From an uncultured Alistipes sp. (GTDB taxonomy: Bacteria; Bacteroidota; Bacteroidia; Bacteroidales; Rikenellaceae), in contig CAJMKE010000008.1 in assembly GCA_905213895.1 (NCBI GenBank), positions 55,569 through 119,568 of the forward strand: a stretch of 64,000 nucleotides of DNA. Reading direction: 5' to 3'. The notes beneath the pieces were generated by a model. The model saw only the letters and a program-made list of their open reading frames with translations, was not told where the DNA came from and did not search any database. A program made the position numbers and the translations under genes. Below are positions 10,001 through 17,546 of this stretch, piece by piece. The first letter of the stretch is position 1, and each line of letters opens with the position of its first letter.

Positions 10001-10441
10001 CTCGGCGGCAGCGGTCTTGTTTTCCTCGGTCTCCTCGCTCTCTTCGGTCTCGACGAACTTCGCGGCGTAACCGTACATCACGAATGCGTCGGCATCGTAA
10101 CCGCCCGCAACGTACTTCTGCGTATCGGGAACCGTAACGACATCGCCGGCACCGTATGCCTTGAACGGAGCAACGACTTTCAAAGGTGCGGAAACGTTCT
10201 TAATCTCGAACGTTGCGGCTGCCTCGCCGCCCGTGGCGAGTGCGGAAGACTCGAAACCGTTAATCGCTACGGTCGCGCCTTCGCTCCAAAGAAGACCTTC
10301 TTCGGCGATAGTCGCCGTAACCTTCACGGTAACGTCGTCTTTATCCACCGGACCGACCGGATTATCAATCGGGTCATCCTTGGAACAGCCTCCGGCTAAC
10401 ATGCTTAATGCCAAGCCGATAAATAAGTAGATTTTTTTCAT
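7013..10441 (-). CDS. Large surface lipoprotein with duplicated N-terminal domain and GLUG-like repeats
   Basis: This 1142-residue protein has a lipoprotein signal (LAGGC, Cys19), so it is probably anchored in the outer membrane. Residues ~35-270 and ~280-500 are two copies of one domain: compare LLWSEGATVAINGFESSAL with ITWAAGDEVVVNGVLSSAL, each followed by an 'A(F/L)xMxGY' stretch and 'HxxCGxxKxPV'. From about residue 520 on, many short units of the form GGIVGxxNGSIENCxxxG / GGVxxxxxGxVxxCxNxG appear, resembling the GLUG repeats of surface adhesins and predicted to stack as a beta-solenoid. It is transcribed alone. Adhesion or substrate binding is plausible, but no ligand can be named. Confidence 0.7.
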   Translation of the reverse strand: MKKIYLFIGLALSMLAGGCSKDDPIDNPVGPVDKDDVTVKVTATIAEEGLLWSEGATVAINGFESSALATGGEAAATFEIKNVSAPLKVVAPFKAYGAGDVVTVPDTQKYVAGGYDADAFVMYGYAAKFVETEESEETEENKTAAAEVEMHAACGIVKLPVAIAEGSAVISSISLTAANEEAVAGSWKFDFTNGAATAEKVFSTVALDCGENGVALGASAVDFRFVIPAAAYAKGVIIEAATTDGHKFVCDYKEALTVVAGAETALEPMDFKIIEKADATLNITIAEPAITWAAGDEVVVNGVLSSALADADAGKSTASFDLKSVAYPYTVLYPSDLYTTSGRLRFYDEQRLLKNEFDREALAMVGYSFDTDVTLHNVCGLIKIPVFNNFEGEVVTLQKVCIRSNDGSPLAGKYNINYRNATLSLVSAVDTMTLVPEEGSKGIEIPVGEKVYVYAVVPEGKFPQGLTLDVYTNVENQTDILCTPAGGLNVTRGVETELETVEYTDVKIEAITTAEEFVEFAKCVNNGRYKKFINSEGEVVLGGDIDMSGVEWTAITGPENAGFDGIFNGKDFAIRNFTSSNPIFGVVSETGVIKNLKIDASCKVNISEVETEGKDDHGYGVLAAIVNGRIENVTSGATLTFGSADAPVAVSTSIRYIAGGIVGILNGSIENCHTTGGGVTIIGKDAYSIYVGGIVGMANDSAVVTVPMTNAASIACTFDTCQAPIFGGVLGRAYCDVIGTETDKFLNESGNISLEIKSKAVKSSVNIGGVFGRTDKVLKYAENKGNIFVRNNQEKENNCYVAGVIGLANAEVGYCTNFGTIDAYCAYTSVFGGVVSSSTKGPVHDCVNNGDVIVSAASKTKATYVGGVLAYMNDTKNAGLIIKDCVNNGKVTVTGIDGYQLYVAGMVGYYNGASNQTLSTWNIDGCTNNGEVTLNTNQAGRFSYVAGFIGNYKNSCGINNCVNNGVIYGYGGGRLRVGGIGGAVNYAVYNCVHKGVAKLGPDCDVATAGSESQVGGIAGYYNAFLSNCEVYGDVICETKGAFAGGLTGWVSTCKLTYTGGKMAGNVTAVDGAYVGIVLGGQNKAAGTLGAHTLGTADAPIVISSKATINGVAVTAADAADKAKICGKLEDEAKLTVNTVFEE

Positions 10442-10481
10442 TATTAATATGTTTTAGGTAAAGAAATATTATTTCCGATTT

Positions 10482-10489
10482 CAAAGTTA
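10482..10489 (-). promoter_or_regulatory. Promoter -7 box of the 1142-residue lipoprotein gene
   Basis: On the minus strand the sequence reads TAACTTTG, a perfect TAnnTTTG box, about 40 bp before the start codon. A possible TTTG -33 element lies at 10512-10515, slightly farther than usual. Confidence 0.55.
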
Positions 10490-10750
10490 AAAATAAATTT
10501 TTAATTAGAATCAAATTTGCGCTTATTTTCTAATAAAATGTTGAATTTTCTTCTTCCTTTTCTCGCCGCGGCAAAGGCAAAACAGAAATAAATTTTGGCT
10601 TTGCCCGTCCGGCTTAACGAAAAGGTTGCAAAATCTCGCGTGCGAATTATTAAAATTTTTACATAATTCGCGCGTGCGCTCCGATTTTGCGGCAGCCGGC
10701 AGCCGGTGTCCGGACACGAGAATACGGCTGGGGAGGGTAAAGGAAATAGG

Positions 10751-10789
10751 GACTTTAACGACATTAAAGTCCTTAAAGTCGTTAAGGTC
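10751..10789. repeat. TTAA 9-bp-unit repeat, copy 2
   Basis: Units such as ATTAAAGTCC, TTAAAGTCG and TTAAGGTCG follow each other at 9-bp spacing. The array directly abuts the 19-bp hairpin at 10795-10839. Confidence 0.75.
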
Positions 10790-10794
10790 GCCAA

Positions 10795-10839
10795 TCATTC
10801 AGGGCGGAGAACCAGAAAAGGGTTCTCCGCCCTGAATGA
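10795..10839 (-). terminator. Hairpin downstream of the AraC-type gene
   Basis: Two perfectly complementary 19-nt arms (10795-10813, 10821-10839) enclose a 7-nt loop. No T tract follows on either strand, so it may be an RNA-end stabiliser or a terminator acting with the neighbouring TTAA repeat. Confidence 0.55.
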
Positions 10840-10876
10840 CGAAACAGCAAATCGGCATTGCGAAAGCCGCGTCAGA

Positions 10877-11788
10877 TTACCGTTCGCGCTTGAACTCGCC
10901 GGGGGTCTTGCCGGTTATGCGCTTGAAATACTGTCCCATGAACGACGGATTCGGGAAATTGAGTTCGATTGAAATTTGCTGGATGCTCAAATCCGAATAG
11001 CGCAGCAGGTTCTTGATTTCGAGAACCACGATATTGTCAATCCACTGATGGACGGATTTTCCCGTGAAATTGCGGATGACGCGGGACAGATGCTTCGGCG
11101 TAAGATTCATCTTGTCGGCGTAAAATTCGACACTGCGTTCAGTGCGAAAATTCTCGCTCAGCAATTTCATCAGCCGCTCGAAATATTCGGCACTGCGGTC
11201 CTTGACACCGAGTGCGGGTTTGGTCGGCGCATTGAGCGAAACGGACTCGCAGATGCGGTAGATGATTGCACACAGGGTATGCCCGATTATCAGATTGGAA
11301 AAGCGGGTTGCAGGACGACCGCCGAACTCGTTGTAGAATCCGTCGAATGCCTTGATTATGCGCTCGATATGGTTGTCCGAAACGCGCAGTATCAAATCCT
11401 TGTTAATGGACGGAATCATCGGCATCACGAGTTGCAGGTCTATATTCTGCTCCGCCACGAAATTGCCGTCGAATGCCAGCATGTAGATTTCGCAGTCGCG
11501 GCTCGCATGGAATTCGAGAATCGTCGCGGAAGAGACGAACATCATGTTCTTTTCGAGCCGGTGTTCGGACAAATGCGACGAAAACGCGATTTCGCCGCGG
11601 GTGCATATCATGGCGATAAAGGCATTGATGCGGCACGGGTATTTCAATTCCTTGGCAACTATGTCGTTATCGACGCTCATGTGTGCCACGACGGCACCGC
11701 TGCACTCCAAAAATTCGACATTGCCGAATTTACGTTTCATATCGTCGATATGATATTGAAAAAACGCATTCTTTCCCATAAGCAACAT
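10877..11788 (-). CDS. AraC-family transcriptional regulator
   Basis: The 303-residue protein ends in a typical AraC/XylS double helix-turn-helix (~200-303): FYADKMNLTPKHLSRVIRNF, then SIQQISIELNFPNPSFMGQY and FKRITGKTPGEFKR. The N-terminal ~190 residues form the divergent sensing region (cupin-like, with SSATILEFHASRDCEIYMLAF); no ligand can be inferred. The first ATG (11788) begins MLLMGKN, and a second in-frame ATG lies 9 nt later. Its perfect -7 box ends only about 9 bp before the first ATG, so the transcript may be nearly leaderless. No obvious target gene is adjacent. Confidence 0.88.
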   Translation of the reverse strand: MLLMGKNAFFQYHIDDMKRKFGNVEFLECSGAVVAHMSVDNDIVAKELKYPCRINAFIAMICTRGEIAFSSHLSEHRLEKNMMFVSSATILEFHASRDCEIYMLAFDGNFVAEQNIDLQLVMPMIPSINKDLILRVSDNHIERIIKAFDGFYNEFGGRPATRFSNLIIGHTLCAIIYRICESVSLNAPTKPALGVKDRSAEYFERLMKLLSENFRTERSVEFYADKMNLTPKHLSRVIRNFTGKSVHQWIDNIVVLEIKNLLRYSDLSIQQISIELNFPNPSFMGQYFKRITGKTPGEFKRER

Positions 11789-12139
11789 ATTTTCGGCAAA
11801 TATAGCACTAATTTTGGAACATTATATCACCAATAGGACAAAATACGACTTTATGAACATCTGGGGGGGGGTAATCCAAGAGATACGGCATGCGAAACGA
11901 TATGCCGATTCGCGAATTGCCGCCAAATAAAAACAGACAATTATATACAATTATTCATTACAAAATTACCTCTAAACACCACATCCAAACTGCCGGAAAA
12001 TACAAGAAATATATCTGAGACGATACTATGGTTGAAAGTAATATCACAGAAATCCCCAATAATAAATTTTCTCGCCACTATTCTTCTCATAATGACGAAT
12101 AAATTCGACTCTTGGTTTATAAAATCGCCCGCCTTTCCG
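11789..12139. other. 351-bp gene-free interval with a nine-G tract
   Basis: This AT-rich interval lies between the response regulator's end and the AraC-type gene's promoter. It contains G9 at 11863-11871, about 60 bp upstream of the -7 box. I see no small gene, RNA or terminator that I can support in the rest. Confidence 0.6.
11797..11804 (-). promoter_or_regulatory. -7 box of the AraC-type gene
   Basis: The minus strand reads TATATTTG, a perfect Bacteroidetes -7 element, 9 bp before the start codon. No -33 element is found at the standard distance. Confidence 0.5.
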
Positions 12140-12805
12140 TTATTCGGAATACCGGTAGCCGACGCCTTTCAGGGTCGCGATGCGGTCGTCGCCTATCTTG
12201 CGGCGCAAACGGCGGATATGGACATCGAGCGTCCGCTCCCCCACCACCACCTCGTCGCCCCACACCGAAGCGTAAATCTCCTCGCGGGTAAAAATGCGGT
12301 CGGGCTGCGAGCGCAGCAGTTTCAATATCTCGTACTCCTTGCGCGGCAGCACCTCCTCGCCGCTGTCGGTTACGACGGCATGGCGCGCTTCGTCGAGAAC
12401 CACCCTGTCGGAATGCACGGATACGCCGTTGTCGTCGAGACGCTTCATTATGGCGTTTATACGGCTGCACAGCAGACGCATGCGCACCGGCTTCGTGATA
12501 TAGTCGTCGGCACCGGCGAGATAACTGCCTATCTGCTTCTCCTCCTCGTCCACAGCCGACAGGAATACGACCATCGTGTTTTTCAACTGCGGATGACTGC
12601 GTATAGCCTCGCAGGTCTGTCTGCCGTCCATCACCGGCATCATCGAATCGAGCAGTACCAGATGCGGACGCACGCGCTCCGCCGTTTCCAGTCCCTCCTT
12701 TCCGTTGCAGGCGGTGTAGACCTCGTAACCCTCTTTGGCGAGATTGTAGCCGACGAACTCCAAAATGTCGCGTTCGTCATCGACGATAAGTATCCGTTTG
12801 CCCAT
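12140..12805 (-). CDS. OmpR/PhoB-type response regulator, orphan
   Basis: The 221-residue protein has a receiver domain with the acidic pair Asp9-Asp10, phospho-acceptor Asp53 (VLLDSMMPVMDG), the Ser83 switch residue and Lys105 (YITKP). A winged-helix DNA-binding domain follows (~130-221: LPRKEYEILKLL, TREEIYASVWGD, RTLDVHIRRLRRKI). No histidine kinase lies in the window. It starts 18 bp after the lemA stop, so it is probably co-transcribed with lemA, the unknown exported protein and the TPM gene. That linkage suggests control of an envelope function. Confidence 0.9.
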   Translation of the reverse strand: MGKRILIVDDERDILEFVGYNLAKEGYEVYTACNGKEGLETAERVRPHLVLLDSMMPVMDGRQTCEAIRSHPQLKNTMVVFLSAVDEEEKQIGSYLAGADDYITKPVRMRLLCSRINAIMKRLDDNGVSVHSDRVVLDEARHAVVTDSGEEVLPRKEYEILKLLRSQPDRIFTREEIYASVWGDEVVVGERTLDVHIRRLRRKIGDDRIATLKGVGYRYSE

Positions 12806-12823
12806 TGCGTTGCGGATGTGTCG

Positions 12824-13408
12824 TTAGAACTCCACTGTCGGAACGGTCGCCGCGCCTTCGGAAGCCGAGAAGAACTCCTTTTTCGAGAATCCGAACATGC
12901 CCGCCACGACATTCGACGGGAAAGTCGCGGTCTTGACATTGAACCGTTTCACAGCCTCGTTGTACTCGTTGCGGGCTACGGCGATACGGTTCTCCGTACC
13001 CTCCAACTGCGCCTGCAATTCGAGGAAATTCTGATTCGCTTTCAGGTCGGGATAGTTCTCGGATATGGCAATCAGACGACCGAGAGCCGAGGTTACGCCG
13101 TTCTGTGCGGATACATACGAGCGGAACTGCTCGGGCGTCATATTGTCGGCATCGACGTTCACCGACGTTGCCGCGGCGCGAGCCTTCACCACGTCTTCGA
13201 GCGTCTTCTGCTCATGCGAAGCATAGCCCTTCACGGTATTTACGAGATTCGGAATCAGGTCTGCACGACGCTGATACTGCGTTTCGACGTTCGACCATTT
13301 GGCGGCGACCTCCTGCTGCGCCGTCGCAAGACCGTTGTAGGTAGTCCACATGAACAATACGATTACGGCGACGATTGCACCGATGATAATCCAAGTACTC
13401 TTTTTCAT
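12824..13408 (-). CDS. lemA: LemA family protein
   Basis: The 194-residue protein has one N-terminal transmembrane helix (IIIGAIVAVIVLFMW) followed by the alpha-helical LemA domain with its hallmark NVETQYQRRADLIPNLVNTVKGYA. The domain probably faces the periplasm. Its molecular role is not established in general. LemA and TPM-domain genes are commonly adjacent, as here, with one extra gene between them. Confidence 0.92.
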   Translation of the reverse strand: MKKSTWIIIGAIVAVIVLFMWTTYNGLATAQQEVAAKWSNVETQYQRRADLIPNLVNTVKGYASHEQKTLEDVVKARAAATSVNVDADNMTPEQFRSYVSAQNGVTSALGRLIAISENYPDLKANQNFLELQAQLEGTENRIAVARNEYNEAVKRFNVKTATFPSNVVAGMFGFSKKEFFSASEGAATVPTVEF

Positions 13409-13437
13409 GACATTTATTCTTTTGTGTTTGTATTCCG

Positions 13438-14421
13438 TTATAACTTGTTGATTTGTCGTTCAAATATCTTATTCGCTTCGATGCCGAGATTGATTCTCCA
13501 TATCGCGTCCTGAAAATTGATGTACAGGTCGCCGTCGTATGTCGAAACCCCCTGCGGTTCACGGTCGATGACCGATATGTCCTGCCTTACAAGATGTTTT
13601 CCGGTTCTCTTGTCGAAGATGCTTAAACCGGCTTCCCTACCATACTCTGCGGGATAGATGCCGTTCACCTCGAAAAGCAGGTCGCCGACGATTTCCGCAC
13701 CCTGATAGAGACGCAGCCACACCGGAAGTTCGTAACTTTCAAGCACGTCGGCAGCGGTGAACGTAACGTCGCCCTCGTCCAAACGAGGCAGGCGGAAGCG
13801 GCAGACGACAATCGTATTCTCGTCGGTGTTTATCTTTTTCAGTTTGCGCTGCATGTAGAGTATGCTATTGCGCTCATGGTCGATAACTACCTGCGAGCCG
13901 TTGTATCCGTTGTCGAGGTCGAACTTTATGGTCTGTATCAGTTCCGCCGACGTCGGCGTTACCTTCTCGACATAGCAACTGAACGTCGTCAGGTCGCCCG
14001 AAACATAAAGTGCGGGGAACTCGCTGCCCTCGGGAATCTCTACACCGAAATCGAGGTTGCCGCAATGGTTGCTCGGCACATTGCTGCCAAGCGGGAACTC
14101 GCCGACGACAGCCATGTCGGACATCCGCAGAGTGCGGCAGTATCCGCCGTCGAACCCGACGAAAGCGTAGCCGTTGCAGATGTCCATCGCCTGCACCACG
14201 CGTTGCGTACCGTCCGGCGCGGCAAATTTCGGCAGGTCGGCGACCTTTTCATATGTGTACATGTCAGAAAAATCTTCTCCCGTTATAGGATTCTCCCCAT
14301 CAACCATGACGTGAATCAAATCCATTTCCGGAGGTTGCTGTACACCGTCTGCCGCATGTGCCGAAAATACGATTGCCGTTACGGCAAATATCGCCAATAT
14401 TGTTCCCAATACGTTTTTCAT
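13438..14421 (-). CDS. Unknown exported protein in the TPM-LemA operon
   Basis: This 327-residue protein carries a cleavable signal peptide (ending near SAHA-ADG). I do not recognise the family. Repeated stretches such as ICNGYAFVGFDGGYCRTLRM, FPALYVSGDLTTFSCYV, GNSILYMQRKL-like and STYDGDLYINFQDAIWRINL resemble blades of a beta-propeller. It sits between the TPM-domain and lemA genes and starts 12 bp after the probable original TPM stop, so translational coupling is likely. Periplasmic location is inferred from the signal peptide. Confidence 0.7.
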   Translation of the reverse strand: MKNVLGTILAIFAVTAIVFSAHAADGVQQPPEMDLIHVMVDGENPITGEDFSDMYTYEKVADLPKFAAPDGTQRVVQAMDICNGYAFVGFDGGYCRTLRMSDMAVVGEFPLGSNVPSNHCGNLDFGVEIPEGSEFPALYVSGDLTTFSCYVEKVTPTSAELIQTIKFDLDNGYNGSQVVIDHERNSILYMQRKLKKINTDENTIVVCRFRLPRLDEGDVTFTAADVLESYELPVWLRLYQGAEIVGDLLFEVNGIYPAEYGREAGLSIFDKRTGKHLVRQDISVIDREPQGVSTYDGDLYINFQDAIWRINLGIEANKIFERQINKL

Positions 14422-15323
14422 AATCCTTTATCATTAGAATTTCGAGCCTGCACCTCCGCCGCCGAAATGACCGCCTCCGAAGCCGCCGGCCATACTGCTT
14501 CCGCCGCCGAAACCGCCGCCGCCCAAGAAGATTCCGCCGCCACACCGCCGTCCTTATATATCTTTTCGCGTTCGCGTCTCGCATATCCGCAGTTGCGACA
14601 TCTGTATACATACTCGACAAAATCGTATTTGCGATTGGATGCCAGCAATATTGTGTCAGTTTTGCCGAGTTTGTGCTTGCCGCAGTTCGGGCATTTCGAC
14701 TTCGCCCACACGTAATACGCCACACCGCCTATCGCCAATACGAAAAGTGCGGTCATCGACAGCAGCGCGACAAGCAATCCCGTTTCATCATCGGGCGACA
14801 TCGCGTCATCGAAAATGTCGTTACCGGACAATATTTCGGCGACCGCCGCTACCCCGTCCACCATTCCGCGGCTGAAATCGCCACGCGAGAACGGCTCTAC
14901 CATGTATCTCTGCTGAATGCGCTTGCAGAGCGCGTCGGGCAGTATGCCTTCCAGCCCGTCGCCCGTAACGAACCGTATTTCGCGCTTGTCCTTGACAAGC
15001 AGGATGCCCAGTCCGTTGTCCGCGCCTTTCGAGCCTACGCCCCACTCGGAAAACAACCGGTGAGCGAACGTGAACACGTCGTCTTCCGCGATGTCGTCGA
15101 TGGCGACGACGGCAATCTGCGCCTTGCCCGCACGGCGCAGCGAATCGCATGCGCGGTCTATCGCCGCGACGGCTTCGGCGGAGAGGATTCCGTCGGGATT
15201 GGAAGTATAGCGTGTACGGTCGGTGCGCTGGACATTCGGCACGCTCTCGACGGTGTATGTCCTGCCGAAAACGGTTGCGACGCATGCGACCGCAAGAATC
15301 AGTATCGGAATTATTCGCTTCAT
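14418..15323 (-). pseudogene. TPM-domain membrane protein with apparent C-terminal frameshift
   Basis: The 301-residue frame begins with a signal peptide, then a TPM (YgcG/TLP18.3) domain (residues ~45-180: QIAVVAIDDIAEDDVFTFAHRLFSEWGVG, GLGILLVKDKREIRFVTGDGLE), a transmembrane helix (~190-210) and a zinc ribbon (CPNCGKHK, CRNCGYARR). TPM proteins typically end in a Gly/Phe-rich tail. Here the open frame ends in an atypical Ala-rich stretch, whereas the -1 frame of the same DNA encodes GGGGFGGG, GGFGGGHFGGGGAGSKF and a stop at 14434-14436. A one-base loss at about 14541-14553 explains this. It could be a real mutation or a sequencing error; the rest is intact and may function. Confidence 0.7.
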
Positions 15324-15330
15324 AATATCG

Positions 15331-15361
15331 CAAATATACGAATAAGCGAGAGGAAAAGCAA
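15331..15361 (-). promoter_or_regulatory. Promoter of the TPM-LemA-regulator operon
   Basis: On the minus strand TTG (15359-15361), a 20-nt spacer and TATATTTG (15331-15338) match the consensus. The -7 box ends 7 bp before the ATG, predicting a leaderless or nearly leaderless message. Confidence 0.65.
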
Positions 15362-15410
15362 AAGTTCTTTTGATTTTCCCGAGCGGGAGTATATAACGTC
15401 CGCCAAATAT

Positions 15411-15451
15411 CCTTAAAGTCCTTAAAATCTTTAAGGGCCTTAAAGACCTTG
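15411..15451. repeat. TTAA 9-bp-unit repeat, copy 3
   Basis: CCTTAAAGT-CCTTAAAAT-CTTTAAGGG-CCTTAAAGA lies between the divergent promoters of the TPM operon and the DUF349 gene. It is the clearest copy that is not next to a gene end. Confidence 0.75.
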
Positions 15452-15482
15452 AACCTGCCTTACAGAAAATATCCGCGGGCAG

Positions 15483-15512
15483 TTGAAAAACACGAAAAAA
15501 TTGCTACCTTTG
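15483..15512 (+). promoter_or_regulatory. Promoter of the DUF349 gene
   Basis: TTG (15483-15485), a 19-nt spacer and TACCTTTG (15505-15512) form a consensus Bacteroidetes promoter about 50 bp before the start codon. Confidence 0.75.
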
Positions 15513-15561
15513 TGCTGATTATACCCGAGAGTCCGGGTATGTAATTAAAACGCATTGAGAT

Positions 15562-17484
15562 ATGGCAACTGAAAAATCTACCGCGACTCCTGAATTGGAG
15601 TCTGTCAGCAAGGCTGAGGATATGTCGAAGGAGAATGTCGTCGAACCGCAGGAGGAATCCGCTCCAACAGAAACGCAACCCGTTGCGGATACGCCGGTTG
15701 CAGCCGCAGAACCCGATACGGAGGTGAACGGCGGCGAAGGGCTGGACGATGAAAATACGGTAGAGGAGGATGCCGATTTGGCGGACAGCATTTCGGACAA
15801 GACCAAAGGGGAACTGCTCGAAATGCTCGCCCGAATCATCGCCGAGCGTCCGGTACAGGACATCCGCCGCGAGGTCGAGGCGATAAAAATCGCGTTCTAC
15901 AAGCGTCATCGCGCCGAGGTGGACGCGCTGCGCAAGGCATTCGCTGCCGAACACGGCGAGGATGCCGAATTTGCGATGGAACCCGATGCGGACGAATCGC
16001 GGTTCAAGGATTTGCTCCGCACCTACCGCACCAAGCGCGACGAATTCGCTGCCGTGGCTGAAAAGGCGAAGGAGGAGAACTACAAAATCAAACTCGAAAT
16101 AATCGAGGAACTCAAAAATCTCGTCAAGAACGAGGAGACGCTCAACAACACTTTCGCGAAGTTCCGCGAACTGCAAGCCCGCTGGAAAGAGACGGGACCG
16201 GTTCCGCAGCAGTATGTCAAGGACTTGTGGGAGACCTACAATCTGCACGTGGAGAACTTCTACGACTTCGTGAAGATAAACAAGGAGTTGCGCGACCTCG
16301 ACTGGAAGAAGAACCTCGAACTCAAAACCGCGCTCTGCGAGCAGGCGGAACGTCTTGCCGAGGAGCCGTCGGTAGTCGAGGCGTTCCGCAAGTTGCAGAA
16401 ACTCCACGACGACTGGCGCGAGATAGGTCCGGTTGCGAGCGAGTACAAGGAGGCTCTGTGGGAGCGTTTCAAGGAGGCTTCGAGCAAAATCAACCGCAGT
16501 CATCAGGAATTCTTCGAGAATCTGAAAGCCGAGCAGTTGAACAATCTGGAACGCAAGACGGCTCTTTGCGAGCAGGTCGAGGCTCTCGCCGCCGATTCGC
16601 TCTCGTCGCACAAGACATGGAACCGTGCGAGCGAGAAACTGCTCGAAATCCAGAAAGAGTGGAAGACCATAGGCTTCGCACCTAAAAAGGACAATACGAA
16701 GGTCTACGAACGTTTCCGTGCGGCATGCGACGCATTCTTCGCCCGCAAGCGCGAGTTCTACTCCGAAGTCAAGGACGACATGGAGAAGAACCTGCGTCTG
16801 AAAGAGGAGATTTGCGAGGCTGCCGAAAAGTTGCAGGAGAGCGAGGAGTGGAAAGCGGCGACGGACGAACTGTTGGCGTTGCAGGCTCGCTGGAAGGAGA
16901 TAGGTGCGGTATCGCGCCGCCACTCCGATGCGATATGGAAGCGTTTCCGTGCGGCTTGCGACAAGTTCTTCGAGCGCAAGTCGGCTCACTTCGCATCCGT
17001 CGAGAACGAATATGCCGAGAACCTGCGCAAGAAATCGGAACTCATCGAGCAGATGCTCGTCGCCGACATAAAGGAGGGCGGACACGACATGATAAAGGAG
17101 TTCCAGCGTCGTTGGAGCGAAATCGGCTACGTGCCTATCAAGCACAAGGACGAGTTGCAGAAGCGTTACAAGGAGGCTGTGGACAAACTCTTCGGCGCAT
17201 TGAGAGGCTCGGACCGCGAACAGTCGATGTCGCGGTTCAAGGAGAAGGTCTCGTCGCTCCGCTCGTCGGGCGACAAGCGACTGCGCACCGAACGCGACAA
17301 ACTCTACAACAGGGTACGCCAACTCGAACAGGAGATAGCCCTGCTGGAAAACAACATAGGATTCTTCTCCAAATCGAAAGGCGCGGAGACGCTCATCGCC
17401 GACGTGCAGGAGAAGATAGCGCGCGCCAAACGCGACATGGCGGACGCGATAGCGAAAGTTAAACTGATTGACGGCGAGCAATAA
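15562..17484 (+). CDS. DUF349 repeat protein
   Basis: The 640-residue, highly charged protein has an acidic Ala/Glu-rich N-terminus (~1-85) and then at least five DUF349 repeats, each centred on a W-K-x-I-G-x-V/A-P core: ARWKETGPVP, DDWREIGPVA, KEWKTIGFAP, ARWKEIGAVS and RRWSEIGYVP. The C-terminus (~575-640) is a predicted coiled coil. No enzymatic motif is present, and the function of DUF349 proteins is not well defined. There is no signal peptide, so it is cytoplasmic. Its stop codon lies in the loop of its own terminator. Confidence 0.88.
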   Translation: MATEKSTATPELESVSKAEDMSKENVVEPQEESAPTETQPVADTPVAAAEPDTEVNGGEGLDDENTVEEDADLADSISDKTKGELLEMLARIIAERPVQDIRREVEAIKIAFYKRHRAEVDALRKAFAAEHGEDAEFAMEPDADESRFKDLLRTYRTKRDEFAAVAEKAKEENYKIKLEIIEELKNLVKNEETLNNTFAKFRELQARWKETGPVPQQYVKDLWETYNLHVENFYDFVKINKELRDLDWKKNLELKTALCEQAERLAEEPSVVEAFRKLQKLHDDWREIGPVASEYKEALWERFKEASSKINRSHQEFFENLKAEQLNNLERKTALCEQVEALAADSLSSHKTWNRASEKLLEIQKEWKTIGFAPKKDNTKVYERFRAACDAFFARKREFYSEVKDDMEKNLRLKEEICEAAEKLQESEEWKAATDELLALQARWKEIGAVSRRHSDAIWKRFRAACDKFFERKSAHFASVENEYAENLRKKSELIEQMLVADIKEGGHDMIKEFQRRWSEIGYVPIKHKDELQKRYKEAVDKLFGALRGSDREQSMSRFKEKVSSLRSSGDKRLRTERDKLYNRVRQLEQEIALLENNIGFFSKSKGAETLIADVQEKIARAKRDMADAIAKVKLIDGEQ

Positions 17485-17504
17485 TCGCCGTCAATCGGTT
17501 TTTT
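17467..17504 (+). terminator. Terminator whose loop contains the DUF349 stop codon
   Basis: ATTGACGGCGA (17467-17477), the last coding codons, pairs perfectly with TCGCCGTCAAT (17485-17495). The 7-nt loop includes the TAA stop (17482-17484), and TTTTTT follows at 17499-17504. Confidence 0.85.
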
Positions 17505-17546
17505 GAAGGTCAAAACGATTAGGAAACAAATTATATAAATATAAGT

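Larger units (their letters stand above)
10442..10876. other. 435-bp gene-free interval
   Basis: From left to right it holds the lipoprotein promoter (10482-10515), an AT-rich stretch with no convincing gene, a TTAA repeat (10751-10789) and a long hairpin (10795-10839) after the AraC-type gene. Short open frames across it overlap the repeat and hairpin and look non-coding. Confidence 0.7.

Noticed and set aside
7463..10399. A 978-codon open frame opposite the 1142-residue lipoprotein gene
   Set aside because: It mirrors the GC-rich codon pattern of the real gene, lacks recognisable domains or a plausible start region, and the minus-strand product has a signal peptide and clear repeats.
10501..10798. 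Two overlapping minus-strand frames of 91-97 codons upstream of the 1142-residue lipoprotein gene
   Set aside because: They run through the TTAA repeat (giving DLNDFKDFNVVK-type sequence) and the promoter, with no supporting signals.
12032..13513. A 493-codon plus-strand frame across the response regulator and LemA genes
   Set aside because: Both minus-strand genes have diagnostic motifs, and the plus-strand product has none.
14541..14560. Programmed -1 frameshifting in the TPM gene
   Set aside because: The direction fits -1, but no slippery heptamer or downstream pseudoknot is apparent; mutation or sequencing error is simpler.
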